A stretch of 64,000 bases of DNA, from contig NZ_POUT01000008.1 in NCBI RefSeq assembly GCF_002890915.1, positions 186,001 through 250,000 of the forward strand, written 5' to 3'. A model generated the notes under the pieces. The model ran no database searches and was not told the DNA's origin. It saw only the letters and a program-made list of their open reading frames with translations. The stretch comes from Stutzerimonas stutzeri. Lineage in GTDB: Bacteria > Pseudomonadota > Gammaproteobacteria > Pseudomonadales > Pseudomonadaceae. This document shows, piece by piece, positions 15,911 to 24,932 of this stretch. Numbering within the stretch: the first letter of the stretch is position 1; every line of letters begins with the position of its first letter. The translations under genes were made by a program, and so were the position numbers.

Positions 15911-18900
15911 TCATCTCAACGTCAGATGACGACTCATCAACGCCCGCAACGCCGCGGGCTTGACCGGCTTGGCGAGGAAATCCAGCCCGCTGGCATGGAT
16001 CGCCGCGACCAGTTCCGGCCGCGCATCGGCGCTGATCACCACCCCCGGTACCGGCTCGCCCAGGCGGGCGCGCAGCCAGGCCATCAGGTCGGTGCCGGTC
16101 TGGCCGCCGTCGAGGTGGTAGTCGACCAGCACCAGTTGCGGGCGAATGTCCTCGGCCAGCAGGTTCTCGCAATCCTGGCGGTCGCGCGCCGTCCAGACCT
16201 GGCAGCCCCAGCGCGTGAGCAGGCTGTTCATGCCGATCAGGATGCTGTCCTCGTTGTCGATGCACAGCACCTGGGTGCCGGTCAGGGCGGAGTGTTGCGT
16301 CTCGCCCAGGCCGTTCGGCTTGCGTGGTTGACTGGTCTGCCGGGCGATCGGCACGGTCACGCTGAACACGCTGCCCTTGCCGAGCCAGGAGCGGACCTCC
16401 AACGGGTGTTCGAGCACGTGGCAGAGGCCGTCGGCGATTGCCAGGCCCAGGCCCAGGCCCTTCTCGGCGCGGGTCTGGTGGCTGTCCAGGCGCTTGAATT
16501 CCTCGAAGATCACTTTCAGCTTGTCCTGCGGAATGCCCGGGCCACGGTCCCAGACTTCCAGGCGCAGGGACTTGCCCTGCCGGCGCACGCCCAGCACCAC
16601 CCGGCCCTTGGCGTAGCGGAAGGCATTGGTGAGGAAGTTCTGCAGCACGCGACGCAGCAGGCGCATGTCGCTGTCGACCCGCAGTTTGCTGCCGTGCACA
16701 CGGAGGTCGATGCCCTGCTCGCGCGCCAGGGCGGTGAATTCCGTGCCCAGGGTGTCGAACAGCGTGGCCAGCGGGAAGGCGTTGCGTTCCGGGGTGATCC
16801 GCCCGCCTTCCAGGCGCGAGATGTCCAGCAGGTCGGTGATCAGGTCTTCGGCCGAACGGAGCGAGCTGTCCAGGTGCTGCACCAGTTCCTGAGTCTCCTT
16901 GGGGAGCCCGTTCTGTTGGTGGGCGAGCGCGGCGGAGAACAGCCGGGCGGCGTTCAGCGGTTGCATCAGGTCGTGGCTGACCGCGGCGAGGAAGCGGGTC
17001 TTCGACTGGTTCGCCGCCTCGGCAGTGCTCTTGGCCTCGATCAGTGCCTGGTTCAGTTGCGACAGCTCCTGGGTGCGTTCGCTGACGCGTTGTTCCAGGC
17101 CTTCGTTGGCGTCCTTCAGCGCGCGTTCGGCCTCGCGGTAGGCGGTGATGTCGCTGAAGCTCATGACGAAGCCGCCGCCGGGCATCGGGTTGCCGATCAG
17201 CTCGACCACCCGGCCGTTGGGGAACAGCCGCTCGGAGGTGTGCGCGCGGCCCTGGCGCATCCAGTACAGGCGCTTGGCCACGTGGGTATCCGGGTCGCCC
17301 GGGCCACACAGGCCGCGCTCGGCGTTGTAGCGGATGATGTCGGCGATCGGCCGGCCGATGTAGACCAGCCCGTCCGGATACTCGAAGAGTTCGAGGTAGC
17401 GGTGGTTCCAGGCCACCAGGCGCAGCGACTGGTCGACCACGCTGATGCCCTGGGTGATGTTCTCGATGGCGCCTTGCAGCAGCGCGCGGTTGAATTGCAG
17501 CACCTCCGAGGCTTCGCCGACGATGCGCACCACGTCGTCGACCTGCATGTCGCGGCCTTCCAGCGCGGCCTTGACCACCGCGCGGGTGGAGGAGGCGCCG
17601 AGCACGCCGGCGAGCAGGCGCTCGGTATGGGCGATCCACTGGCCGTCGGCCTGGTGCTTGGGCGAGAAGTCCTGGCCGTGGCGGCGGGCGAAGCGCTGGA
17701 AGCTGAGCTCGGCGCGTTCGGCACCGACGAAGCGCGAGGCCAGCGTCAGCAGGTCTTCGACGCGTACGGCGAGCAGGCGGCGGCTGCTGCTGGGCGAGGT
17801 GACTTCCTGGCCGATGAAGCGGCTGGCCTGCCAGTGTTCGGCGACGCGGGTCTGGGTCAGGATCGAGACCCAGAAGAACAGCGTGAAGTTGCCGGCCAGC
17901 GACAGCGTCACGCCGACGGTCAGCGCGCTGATGCCGAAGCCCAGGTGGTTGCCGTAGAGCCATTCCAGCCCGGGGAACATCTCCAGCGGCCAGCCGAGCA
18001 GCGGCAGGATCAGCGTGTAGAACCAGATGGCCGCGCCGGCGGCCAGCCCGGCGAAGACGCCGCGGCGATTGGCCTGTTTCCAATACAGCGCGCCGACCAT
18101 CGCCGGCGCCAGCTGGGTGATGGCGGCGAAGGCGGTCTGGCCGATGGTCGCCAGGGAGGCGGTGGAGCCGAGCAGGCGGTAGCTGACGTAGGCCAGCAGC
18201 AGGATCAGCACGATGCTGATGCGGCGTACCGAGAGCATCCAGTGGCGAAAGGCCTCGAATGGGCGTTCGGCTTCCTGGCGGCGCAGCAGCCAGGGCAACA
18301 GCATGTCGTTGGAAACCATGGTCGACAGCGCCACGCTGGCGACGATCACCATGCCGGTCGCCGCCGAGGCGCCGCCGATGAAGGCGAGCATCGCCAGCCA
18401 CGGGTGCTGCTCGGCCAGCGGCAGGCTGATGACGAAGGAGTCCGGGGTCACACCCTCGGGCAGCAGCATCTGCCCGGCGAGGGCGATCGGCACCACGAAC
18501 ACTGCGGCGAGTACCAGGTAGAGCGGGAATACCCAGCGCGCCAGGCGGAAGTCGCGCGGCTCGATGTTCTCCACCACGGTGACGTGGAACTGCCGCGGCA
18601 GGCAGACGATCGCCATCATCGCCACGGTGGTCTGCACCAGCATCGACGACCAGTTGACGGTCTCGCCCCAGTACTCGCTGAGCTCGGCGGCATCGTGCGC
18701 CTGGTTGAACAGGTCGCCGAAGCCGTTGTACAGGCCGTAGGTGATGAAGGCGCCGACGGCGAGGAAGGCCAGCAGCTTGACCAGCGATTCGAAGGCGATC
18801 GCCAGCACCATGCCGCGGTGGTGTTCGGTGACGTCCAGGTTGCGCGTACCGAAGAGGATGGTGAACAGCGCCAGCACGATCGAGACGATCAGCGCGGTGT

Positions 18901-19378
18901 CGCGCGTACCGGTGCCCGTGGCCTCGACATTGGTGCCGATCAGCACGTTCACGCCCAGCACGATGCCCTTGAGCTGCAGGGCGATATAGGGCACCACGGC
19001 GACCAGGCAGATCAGTGTCACCACCACCGCCAGCAGCTGCGACTTGCCGTAGCGGGCGGCGATGAAGTCGGCGATGGAGGTGATGTTCTCCTGCTTGCTG
19101 ATCATGATCATCTTCTGCAGCACGTGCGGTGCGAACAGCAGCAGCAGGATCGGCCCGAGATAGATCGGCAGGAACGCCCAGAGCTGCTCGGCGGCCTGGC
19201 CCACCGCGCCGAAGAAGGTCCAGCTGGTGCACCAGACCGCCAGCGACAGGCTGTAGACCCAGGGACGCAGGCGTGGCGACATCGAATCGCGATTGCGATC
19301 GCCATAGAAGGCAATGGCGAACAGGATGGCCATGTAGACGAGGGCGACCGCAGCGATCAGCCCGCCGGACAGCGTCAT
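15911..19378 (-). CDS. mxtR: Sodium:solute-symporter-type hybrid sensor histidine kinase (MxtR/CrbS-like)
   Basis: 1155 residues. The N-terminal half is an SLC5/PutP-like transporter domain of about 13 helices, with ENITSIADFIAARYGKS and GVNVLIG. It is followed by a PAS domain (ENITQGISVVDQSLRLVAWNHRYLELF), a coiled coil, a HisKA domain with the phospho-acceptor His in AAVSHDLMQPLNAARLF (about residue 800), a HATPase domain (VLQNFLTNAFRYAKG, GLGLGLAIADG) and a C-terminal receiver with Asp in LVLVDYHLD (about 1080) and a KP lysine. I recall PA3271 (MxtR) as of nearly the same size; CrbS in Vibrio controls acetate use with the regulator CrbR/ErdR. No response regulator gene lies in this window. 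Start at 19378; the frame is open upstream to 19531. Confidence 0.88.
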   Translation of the reverse strand: MTLSGGLIAAVALVYMAILFAIAFYGDRNRDSMSPRLRPWVYSLSLAVWCTSWTFFGAVGQAAEQLWAFLPIYLGPILLLLFAPHVLQKMIMISKQENITSIADFIAARYGKSQLLAVVVTLICLVAVVPYIALQLKGIVLGVNVLIGTNVEATGTGTRDTALIVSIVLALFTILFGTRNLDVTEHHRGMVLAIAFESLVKLLAFLAVGAFITYGLYNGFGDLFNQAHDAAELSEYWGETVNWSSMLVQTTVAMMAIVCLPRQFHVTVVENIEPRDFRLARWVFPLYLVLAAVFVVPIALAGQMLLPEGVTPDSFVISLPLAEQHPWLAMLAFIGGASAATGMVIVASVALSTMVSNDMLLPWLLRRQEAERPFEAFRHWMLSVRRISIVLILLLAYVSYRLLGSTASLATIGQTAFAAITQLAPAMVGALYWKQANRRGVFAGLAAGAAIWFYTLILPLLGWPLEMFPGLEWLYGNHLGFGISALTVGVTLSLAGNFTLFFWVSILTQTRVAEHWQASRFIGQEVTSPSSSRRLLAVRVEDLLTLASRFVGAERAELSFQRFARRHGQDFSPKHQADGQWIAHTERLLAGVLGASSTRAVVKAALEGRDMQVDDVVRIVGEASEVLQFNRALLQGAIENITQGISVVDQSLRLVAWNHRYLELFEYPDGLVYIGRPIADIIRYNAERGLCGPGDPDTHVAKRLYWMRQGRAHTSERLFPNGRVVELIGNPMPGGGFVMSFSDITAYREAERALKDANEGLEQRVSERTQELSQLNQALIEAKSTAEAANQSKTRFLAAVSHDLMQPLNAARLFSAALAHQQNGLPKETQELVQHLDSSLRSAEDLITDLLDISRLEGGRITPERNAFPLATLFDTLGTEFTALAREQGIDLRVHGSKLRVDSDMRLLRRVLQNFLTNAFRYAKGRVVLGVRRQGKSLRLEVWDRGPGIPQDKLKVIFEEFKRLDSHQTRAEKGLGLGLAIADGLCHVLEHPLEVRSWLGKGSVFSVTVPIARQTSQPRKPNGLGETQHSALTGTQVLCIDNEDSILIGMNSLLTRWGCQVWTARDRQDCENLLAEDIRPQLVLVDYHLDGGQTGTDLMAWLRARLGEPVPGVVISADARPELVAAIHASGLDFLAKPVKPAALRALMSRHLTLR

Positions 19379-19632
19379 GCAAACTCCAGATAACAAGGAA
19401 AAGCGGCAGGTCGGGTTCGGCCGGCATGAATATGCGAAGCACGAATGAAACCAGACCCGGCGACTCGTTAGTATGATGAATTCGCGAAGTTTCGCAGTAT
19501 TAGTGCGCCCCGTGTTAAGGGCTGCGACCAAGGTCGCATGTGTCTAGAACGGGCTTGGCGGCAGGATCGCCAACCACCCGAGGGCACTTCCCGTAGCGCC
19601 GCTGGTCCGAACCCATCGGTAGGAGGTTTTTC

Positions 19633-20193
19633 ATGTTCATGCCGCGTCCGGTCACCCTGCAGCGTGGCGCTTTGCGCCTGGACCCCCTGATGGAAGCCGA
19701 CATTCCGGAACTGGTCGCCCTGGCCGAGCGCAACCGCGACGAGCTGGTCTATCTGAACGGTCCGCTACGCCCCGACTGGTATCGCCACGCCCTGGCCGAG
19801 CAGCGCGAGGGCCGGGCGGTGGCGTTCAGCCTGCGCGTCGCCGACCGGCTGGTCGGCACCACGCGTTTTGCCGACTTCATGCCCAGCCTGCCGGCTGCCG
19901 AGCTTGGCTGGACCTGGCTCGATCGGGGCGAGCATGGCAGTGGGCTGAACGCCTCGATCAAGTACCTGCTGCTGCGCCACGCATTCGAGGACTGGCAACT
20001 GGTGCGGCTGCAGTTGAAGACCGCGGCGAGCAACCTGCGCTCGCAACGGGCGATCGAGAAGCTCGGTGCCCAGCGCGAGGGGCTGCTGCGCAATCATCGG
20101 CGCCTGGCCGATGGCCGGCTCGACGACACCGTGCTCTACAGCATCACCGACCAGGAATGGCCGGCGATCAAGCAGCGGCTGGCGGCGAGCTGA
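19633..20193 (+). CDS. GNAT-family N-acetyltransferase (RimJ/RimL type)
   Basis: 186 residues. The opening RPVTLQRGALRLDPLMEADIPELVALAERNRDEL and the acetyl-CoA-binding region ending LQLKTAASNLRSQRAIEKLGAQREGLLRNHR are typical of the RimJ/RimL branch, which acetylates protein N-termini or small molecules. LGWTWLDRGEHGSGLNASIKYLLLRHAFEDW is the central beta-bulge region. The substrate cannot be told. A strong AGGAGG (19621-19626) supports the start. It is divergent from the hybrid kinase with a 254-bp gap, and is followed by a family B repeat. Confidence 0.85.
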   Translation: MFMPRPVTLQRGALRLDPLMEADIPELVALAERNRDELVYLNGPLRPDWYRHALAEQREGRAVAFSLRVADRLVGTTRFADFMPSLPAAELGWTWLDRGEHGSGLNASIKYLLLRHAFEDWQLVRLQLKTAASNLRSQRAIEKLGAQREGLLRNHRRLADGRLDDTVLYSITDQEWPAIKQRLAAS

Positions 20194-20505
20194 GGCGGGG
20201 CTGGGACTTGAAGTTCAAAAGCATCGCCCCGGGGGCGGGCCTCCCACAAAAGCAGCCTGTGCACACCGAACCCTGTGGGCGCGCCCTCGCGGCGATTGAG
20301 GGCCGAAGGACTGCCAGAGACCCGAAGCGTGCCGCTCGAAAAGCATCATCCGTCCGCATCGCCTGGCGGGCCGACTTCGGTTAAGGTTTACGGTTTTCGC
20401 GGCGGCTGCTCGCCCGGTTCATCTGCCCGTCCCATCCTTGCGCTACGCTCGGGGCGTCGTGACGGCGGTGCATGATCCGTCGCGTGGTTGGCTCGAGGAA
20501 TTCCG
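20194..20505. other. 312-bp intergenic region with family B repeat
   Basis: Holds the repeat at 20221-20297, a short related tail (CCGAAGGACTGCC, also seen after copy 1 near 13791) and about 120 bp of leader before azlC. I see no further gene. Confidence 0.6.
20221..20297. repeat. Intergenic palindromic repeat, family B copy 2
   Basis: GCATCGCCCCGGGGGCGGGC, CTCCCACAAAAGCAG, then CTGTGGGCGCGCCCTCGCGG and CGATTG. Same plan as the copy at 13705-13786, but the right outer arm is degenerate (CGATTG for CGATGC). Confidence 0.8.
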
Positions 20506-21222
20506 ATGTCCCGCTCGCAAGAGTTCTTTCACGGTTGCCGCGACATCCTGCCGCTGGTGCTCGGCGCGATTCCGTTCGGCATCATCTTCGGCACCCTGGC
20601 TATCGGCGCCGGCCTTTCCGGCTGGCAGGCGATGGGCATGTCGGCCCTGGTGTTCGCCGGCTCGGCGCAGTTCATCGCGATTACCCTGCTGACCGGTGGC
20701 GTAGGCGCGCTGGTGGTGCTGCTGACCACCTTCGTGGTGAACCTGCGCCATGCGCTGTACAGCGCGGCGCTGCAGCCTTTCGTCCGCCATCTGCCGGGTG
20801 GCTGGCGCGGGCCGCTGGCCTTCTGGCTGACCGACGAGGCGTTCGCGGTGGTGCAGCATCGTTATGCCCGCGAGGATGATTCGCCGAACAAGCACTGGTT
20901 CTTCCTCGGCGCGGCGCTGACCATGTATTTGAACTGGCAGCTGTCGACGCTGGCCGGCATCGCCTTCGGCCAGGCCGTGCCGGACATCGCCAGCTGGGGC
21001 CTGGATTTCGCCATGATCGCGACCTTCATCGGCATCGCCGTGCCGATGATGCGTACCCGCCCGCAGGTGGCGTCGGCGGCGGTGGCCGGCGTCGTGGCGT
21101 TGCTGACCTGGGCGTTGCCGTACAAGCTCGGGCTGATCGCCGCGGCGCTGGCCGGCATCGTCGTCGGGGTCTGGCTCGAGCGGCAGGCCGAGGCCGTGGC
21201 CCGGGCAGCGGGGGAGCTATGA
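20506..21222 (+). CDS. azlC: AzlC-family branched-chain amino acid exporter subunit
   Basis: 238 residues with about five to seven membrane helices. The AzlC pattern is clear: [48 protein letters not shown], then [15 protein letters not shown] and [11 protein letters not shown]. AzlCD pairs export branched-chain amino acids and related compounds (azaleucine resistance in Bacillus). The ATG at 20506 is preceded by GAGGAA; an in-frame TTG at 20488 is less likely. It overlaps azlD by 4 bp. Confidence 0.9.
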   Translation: MSRSQEFFHGCRDILPLVLGAIPFGIIFGTLAIGAGLSGWQAMGMSALVFAGSAQFIAITLLTGGVGALVVLLTTFVVNLRHALYSAALQPFVRHLPGGWRGPLAFWLTDEAFAVVQHRYAREDDSPNKHWFFLGAALTMYLNWQLSTLAGIAFGQAVPDIASWGLDFAMIATFIGIAVPMMRTRPQVASAAVAGVVALLTWALPYKLGLIAAALAGIVVGVWLERQAEAVARAAGEL

Positions 21223-21545
21223 ATACCTGGTTGCTCATCTTCGGCATGCTGGCGATCACCTTCCTGATCCGCTACAGCTTCTTCGCCTGGCCGGACCTGC
21301 GTTTTCCGCGGCTGGTGGAGCAGGGCCTGCATTACGTACCGGTGGCCGTGCTCACCGCCATCGTGGTGCCGGGCATGCTGATGCCGGGTGGCGAGTGGGC
21401 GCTGCGCTGGGACAATGCCTATCTGTTGGCGGGCATTCTGGCCATTGTCATCGCCGCCTTCAGTCGCAACCTGCTGGCGACCATCGCCGGCGGCCTGCTG
21501 AGCTTCTTCCTGTTGCGCTGGGCGTTCGGACAGTTGCCGCTATGA
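21219..21545 (+). CDS. azlD: AzlD-family small membrane subunit
   Basis: 108 residues with four hydrophobic helices. [22 protein letters not shown] and the [23 protein letters not shown] block are characteristic of AzlD, the partner of AzlC. The start overlaps the azlC stop as ATGA, a sign of translational coupling. The MFS gene starts 52 bp downstream on the same strand and may be cotranscribed. Confidence 0.9.
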   Translation: MNTWLLIFGMLAITFLIRYSFFAWPDLRFPRLVEQGLHYVPVAVLTAIVVPGMLMPGGEWALRWDNAYLLAGILAIVIAAFSRNLLATIAGGLLSFFLLRWAFGQLPL

Positions 21546-21597
21546 AGGGTCGCCGCCCGCCTGATTCCCGTCCCGAGTCACGGAGCGTACCGATTCG

Positions 21598-22953
21598 ATG
21601 ACCCAGCACTCGCAATTCCGCCTGCTCGGCAAGCGCCGCTTCCTGCCGTTCTTCTGCACCCAGTTGCTGGGTGCGTTCAACGACAACGTGTTCAAGCAGG
21701 CGCTGATCCTGGCGATCCTCTTCAAGCTCGGCAGCAGCGCCGACACGAGCCTGCTGATCAACCTCTGCGCCTTGCTGTTCATCCTGCCGTTCTTCCTGTT
21801 CTCCGCGCTGGGCGGGCAGTTCGGCGAGAAGTTCGAGAAGGCCTGGCTGATCCGCCGGGTCAAGTTCGCCGAGATCCTGATCATGCTCGCCGGGGCGGCC
21901 GGAATGCTGCTGGGCAGCCTGCCGCTGCTGCTGGTGGTGCTGTTCTGCATGGGCACGCAGTCGGCGCTGTTCGGCCCGGTGAAGTATTCGATCCTGCCGC
22001 AGCAGCTCGCCGAGGACGAGCTGGTCGGCGGCAACGCGCTGGTGGAGATGGGCACCTTCCTGGCGATCCTCGGCGGCACCATCGGCGCTGGTGTGCTGAT
22101 GGCCAGCAGCGGCTATGCCGGCCTGGTGGCGGCCAGCGTGGTGTTGATCGCGCTGGCGGGCTATTTGTCCAGCCTTGCGATTCCCGCGGCGACCGCGGCG
22201 TTGCCGACGCTGCGGCTGGACTGGCACGTGCTGCGCCAGTCCTGGCGGATCATCAAGCTCGGCCTCGGCCAGGAGAAGGCGGTTTCGCGGGCGATGCTGG
22301 GCAATTCCTGGTTCTGGTTCCTCGGGGCGACCTACCTGACGCAGATTCCGGCCTTCTCGCGGGACCTGCTCAATGGCGACGAGAGCGTGGTGACGCTGAT
22401 CCTCACGCTGTTCTCGGTGGGCATCGCGCTGGGTTCGCTGCTCTGCGAGCGGATGTCGCGGCACCATGTGGAGATCGGCCTGGTGCCGTTCGGCGCTCTC
22501 GGGCTGAGCCTGTTCGGCGTGCTGTTGTGGTGGCATGCCGGCGGCTTCCCGGCGGTTGCGGCGCCGCTGGACTGGCTGGCGCTGCTGGCCGAACCACGGG
22601 CCTGGTGGGTCCTCGCCGACATTCTCGGGCTCGGGGTGTTCGGCGGGCTCTATATCGTGCCGCTGTACGCGCTGATCCAGTCGCGCAGCGTGGTGCACGA
22701 ACGCTCGCGGGTGGTGGCGGCGAACAATATCCTCAACGCACTGTTCATGGTCGTCTCGGCGCTGATCGCCATCGTCTTGCTGGTGCTGCTGAAGCTGGCG
22801 ATCCCGCAGCTGTTCCTGGTCGTTTCGCTGATGACCGTGCTGGTGTGCGGGGCGCTGTTTCTCGACGTGCCGGAGTTCATCGAGCGTTTTCTGGTCTGGC
22901 TGCTGGGCGAGCCCCTGGGCGGAGCGCTGGCGGTGCGCCTGGGGGTTCGCTAG
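21598..22953 (+). CDS. MFS transporter, LplT/Aas-like (lysophospholipid-type)
   Basis: 451 residues, about 12 membrane helices. The opening GKRRFLPFFCTQLLGAFNDNVFKQALI and FGPVKYSILPQ...LVGGNALVEMGTFLAILGGTIGAG are hallmarks of the LplT-like MFS group. That group imports lysophospholipids and in many bacteria is fused to acyltransferase and acyl-ACP synthetase domains (Aas). Here the protein ends after the transporter, and the next 240 bp hold no acyltransferase. The substrate is inferred only from the family. Confidence 0.78.
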   Translation: MTQHSQFRLLGKRRFLPFFCTQLLGAFNDNVFKQALILAILFKLGSSADTSLLINLCALLFILPFFLFSALGGQFGEKFEKAWLIRRVKFAEILIMLAGAAGMLLGSLPLLLVVLFCMGTQSALFGPVKYSILPQQLAEDELVGGNALVEMGTFLAILGGTIGAGVLMASSGYAGLVAASVVLIALAGYLSSLAIPAATAALPTLRLDWHVLRQSWRIIKLGLGQEKAVSRAMLGNSWFWFLGATYLTQIPAFSRDLLNGDESVVTLILTLFSVGIALGSLLCERMSRHHVEIGLVPFGALGLSLFGVLLWWHAGGFPAVAAPLDWLALLAEPRAWWVLADILGLGVFGGLYIVPLYALIQSRSVVHERSRVVAANNILNALFMVVSALIAIVLLVLLKLAIPQLFLVVSLMTVLVCGALFLDVPEFIERFLVWLLGEPLGGALAVRLGVR

Positions 22954-23040
22954 GGACCTGCAGCGCGGCGGGGAAATCGGGGTTCGGGCGTAATGCCGTT
23001 CAGGTCATCGATCCCGTTCACGCAGGATGCAGGATCATAT

Positions 23041-23089
23041 GGTAGGAGCGCGCCACGCCCGCGATTCGCGCGCATGGCGCGCTCCTACG
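23041..23089. repeat. REP-type palindrome, family D copy 1
   Basis: GGTAGGAGCGCGCCACGCCC, GCGATTCGCG, CGCATGGCGCGCTCCTAC: an inverted pair of GTAGGAGCGCGCC units. A close copy is at 42086-42131. Confidence 0.8.
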
Positions 23090-23159
23090 AAGAACGGGCT
23101 TGCGGCATTCAGCGTATCCCTGTGGGTTGCCCGGCCCGGAGCGATGCTTTTTGAAACTT

Positions 23160-23179
23160 GGCAGGCCCGTGGGCCTGCC
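23160..23179 (-). terminator. Hairpin after rdgC
   Basis: GGCAGGCCC-GT-GGGCCTGCC forms a 9-bp GC stem 16 bp beyond the rdgC stop. There is no U-run on the minus strand, so a rho-independent role is uncertain. Confidence 0.4.
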
Positions 23180-23195
23180 ATCGCCGCGGAACCGG

Positions 23196-24116
23196 TCAGA
23201 TACCCTGCGGGATCTCTTCGCCGCCCAGCGCTTCGAACAGCGCCGGCAGGAATTCGCGGAAGGTCATCATCATCAGCAGGAAGCTGGCGTCCTGCTGGGC
23301 GAGGGCGTCGTCGCCGCCATCCTCTTCGGCCTGGTCCTGCAGCAGTTCTTCGAAACGCAGGCGCTTGATCACCGTCTTGTCGTCCAGCACGAAAGACAAT
23401 TTATCCTGCCAGGCCAGGGAAAGCTGGGTGACTTGCTTGCCGGCCTCCAGGTGTTGCTGGATCTCGTCGCTGGTCAGGTCCTGGCGCTTGCAACGCACCA
23501 CGCCGCCGTCCTCGTGGGTGTCGCGCAGCTCGCACTCGTCGAGCACGAAGAAGTCGTCGGCGGCCTTCTGCGTCTTGACCCAGTCGGTGAGGGTGGCGCT
23601 GGGGGCGATCTTCACCGTCAGCGGGCGCACCGGCAGCGAGCCGATGGCCTCGCGCAGGGTGGACAGCAGGTCCTCGGCCTTTTTCGGGCTGGCCGAGTTG
23701 ACCAGGATCAGCCCGCGCTCGGCGTCGATCGCGGCGAAGGTCCCGGACTTGCGGATGAAGGCGCGCGGCAGGAAGGCCTGGATGATCTCGTCCTTGATCT
23801 GGTCGCGTTCCTTCTTGTAGACCTTGCGCATCTGCTCGGCCTCGATCTCGTCGACCTTTTCCTTCAGTGCATCCTTGACCACGCTACCGGGCAGGATGCG
23901 TTCTTCCTTGCGCGTGGCGATCAGCAGGAAGCCCTGGCTGACATGCACCAGCGGCGCGTCCTCGCCCTTGCCGAACGGTGCGACGAAACCATAGGTGCTC
24001 AACTCCTGGCTGGCGCAGGGGCGGGCAGGTTTGGTGGCCAGTGCAGCTTCGAGTGTCTCGGGATCGAAAGGAACGTGCTGGGTGAGACGGTAGACGAGCA
24101 GGTTGCGAAACCACAT
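23196..24116 (-). CDS. rdgC: Recombination-associated protein RdgC
   Basis: 306 residues, the usual size of RdgC, beginning [13 protein letters not shown] with [38 protein letters not shown]. It forms a ring-shaped dimer that binds duplex DNA and restrains RecA. The C-terminal part ([27 protein letters not shown]) is also typical. The start at 24116 matches the family N-terminus. It is single-gene, on the minus strand, and divergent from the tRNA pair. Confidence 0.95.
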   Translation of the reverse strand: MWFRNLLVYRLTQHVPFDPETLEAALATKPARPCASQELSTYGFVAPFGKGEDAPLVHVSQGFLLIATRKEERILPGSVVKDALKEKVDEIEAEQMRKVYKKERDQIKDEIIQAFLPRAFIRKSGTFAAIDAERGLILVNSASPKKAEDLLSTLREAIGSLPVRPLTVKIAPSATLTDWVKTQKAADDFFVLDECELRDTHEDGGVVRCKRQDLTSDEIQQHLEAGKQVTQLSLAWQDKLSFVLDDKTVIKRLRFEELLQDQAEEDGGDDALAQQDASFLLMMMTFREFLPALFEALGGEEIPQGI

Positions 24117-24278
24117 GGCGGGGTAAATCTCCGGAAAGCAAAGCGCACATTATTCCTTCCCGTGGTTCGCAGGCCAACCCTGGCGGCCGGTGCCGCCGAC
24201 GGAAAAGGGAAAAACGCCCGTAAACGAAGGGTTTTCCTAAGTCTTTGGAACTCCTGCAATTTTTTTTTCAAAAGGGGG

Positions 24279-24307
24279 TTGCCAAGGTCGGGAAGCCTCT
24301 CTAGAAT
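24279..24307 (+). promoter_or_regulatory. Sigma70 promoter of the tRNA pair
   Basis: TTGCCA (24279-24284), a 17-bp spacer, TAGAAT (24302-24307), followed by a GC-rich GCGCCCC start region typical of stringently controlled tRNA promoters. It ends 22 bp before tRNA-Val. Confidence 0.8.
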
Positions 24308-24329
24308 GCGCCCCACTTCGAGAGCAAAC

Positions 24330-24405
24330 GGGTGATTAGCTCAGCTGGGAGAGCATCTGCCTTACAAGCAGAGGGTCGGCGGTTCGATCCCGTCATCACC
24401 CACCA
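24330..24405 (+). tRNA. tRNA-Val (anticodon TAC)
   Basis: A 76-nt cloverleaf with encoded CCA: acceptor GGGTGAT/ATCACCC, D-arm AGCTCAGCTGGGAGAGC, anticodon arm CTGCC-TTACAAG-CAG reading TAC, and T-arm GGCGGTTCGATCCCGTC. The next tRNA starts 13 bp later, so the two form one transcript. Confidence 0.97.
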
Positions 24406-24418
24406 CTCGAGGTTAAGC

Positions 24419-24495
24419 GCAGCGGTAGTTCAGTCGGTTAGAATACCGGCCTGTCACGCCGGGGGTCGCGGGTTCGAGTCCCGTCCGCTGCGCCA
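24419..24495 (+). tRNA. tRNA-Asp (anticodon GTC)
   Basis: A 77-nt cloverleaf with encoded CCA: acceptor GCAGCGG/CCGCTGC, D-arm AGTTCAGTCGGTTAGAAT, anticodon loop CTGTCAC reading GTC, and T-arm CGGGTTCGAGTCCCG. Followed 41 bp later by a strong terminator. Confidence 0.97.
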
Positions 24496-24536
24496 TATTC
24501 GCTTCCTGGGTCCACTGAACGCCCGGAAGCATCGAG

Positions 24537-24560
24537 AAAGCGGCCTATGGCCGCTTTTTT
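24537..24560 (+). terminator. Rho-independent terminator of the tRNA operon
   Basis: AAAGCGGCC-TAT-GGCCGCTTT followed by TTT: a 9-bp stem with a U-run on the plus strand. Confidence 0.88.
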
Positions 24561-24669
24561 CGTTTTCGGCATTTCTCTTCTTCTATTTCACGTTCTCGCG
24601 CAATCGAGCCGGTCGCTTTGTGCCCGAGTGGCTATGCCTGCTGTCAGGCTGTCGCGCGTCCGTGCTCGG

Positions 24670-24932
24670 TCAGGCTTTGTTGCGGCAGATGAACAACGGC
24701 AGCTCGCCCTGCAGATGGTGCCGGGACCGCAGCCGACGTCCAGCAGGCTGCGGGCGCCATCGAGATTCATGCGGTGGACGAAGGCCTCGGCATAGACCCC
24801 GCCGAGGGCGCCGTGGCCCATGGCGGCGGCGCGCTTGTCCCAGTCGCTGGCCGGCTTCGGCGGGCGCTCGCTGCGTCGCAGGCGCTGGCGGTAGCGTTCG
24901 GCGAAGTCGATGTCATCGAGGCTCATGGTCAT
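24670..24932 (-). pseudogene. Truncated class I SAM-dependent methyltransferase
   Basis: The N-terminal 70 or so residues are a normal methyltransferase start (MSLDDIDFAERYRQRLR, then WDKRAAAMGHGALGGVYAEAF and motif I LLDVGCGPGT). The homology then stops abruptly just after motif I. The annotated frame runs on as low-complexity sequence to 24588. In another frame, a short C-terminus-like stretch (LQGELPLFICRNKA, stop at 24670) follows at once, so the middle of the gene appears to be deleted out of frame. That this stretch is the gene's own 3' end is inference. The ATG at 24932 overlaps the stop of the DUF2478 gene (ATGA), so it was once coupled to it. The break lies about 240 bp from the tRNA-Asp gene. 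Confidence 0.65.

Noticed and set aside
15926..19393. 1155-codon open frame on the plus strand across the hybrid kinase
   Set aside because: Low-complexity Gln/His/Arg/Ala translation antisense to a clear kinase; no start signal.
24617..24660. Stretch GTGCCCGAGTGGC resembling the start of a tRNA-Leu
   Set aside because: No matching acceptor 3' end, T-arm or anticodon arm follows.
24419..24700. Possible att site at the tRNA-Asp 3' end
   Set aside because: No direct repeat of the T-arm/acceptor end was found downstream, and there is no integrase gene.
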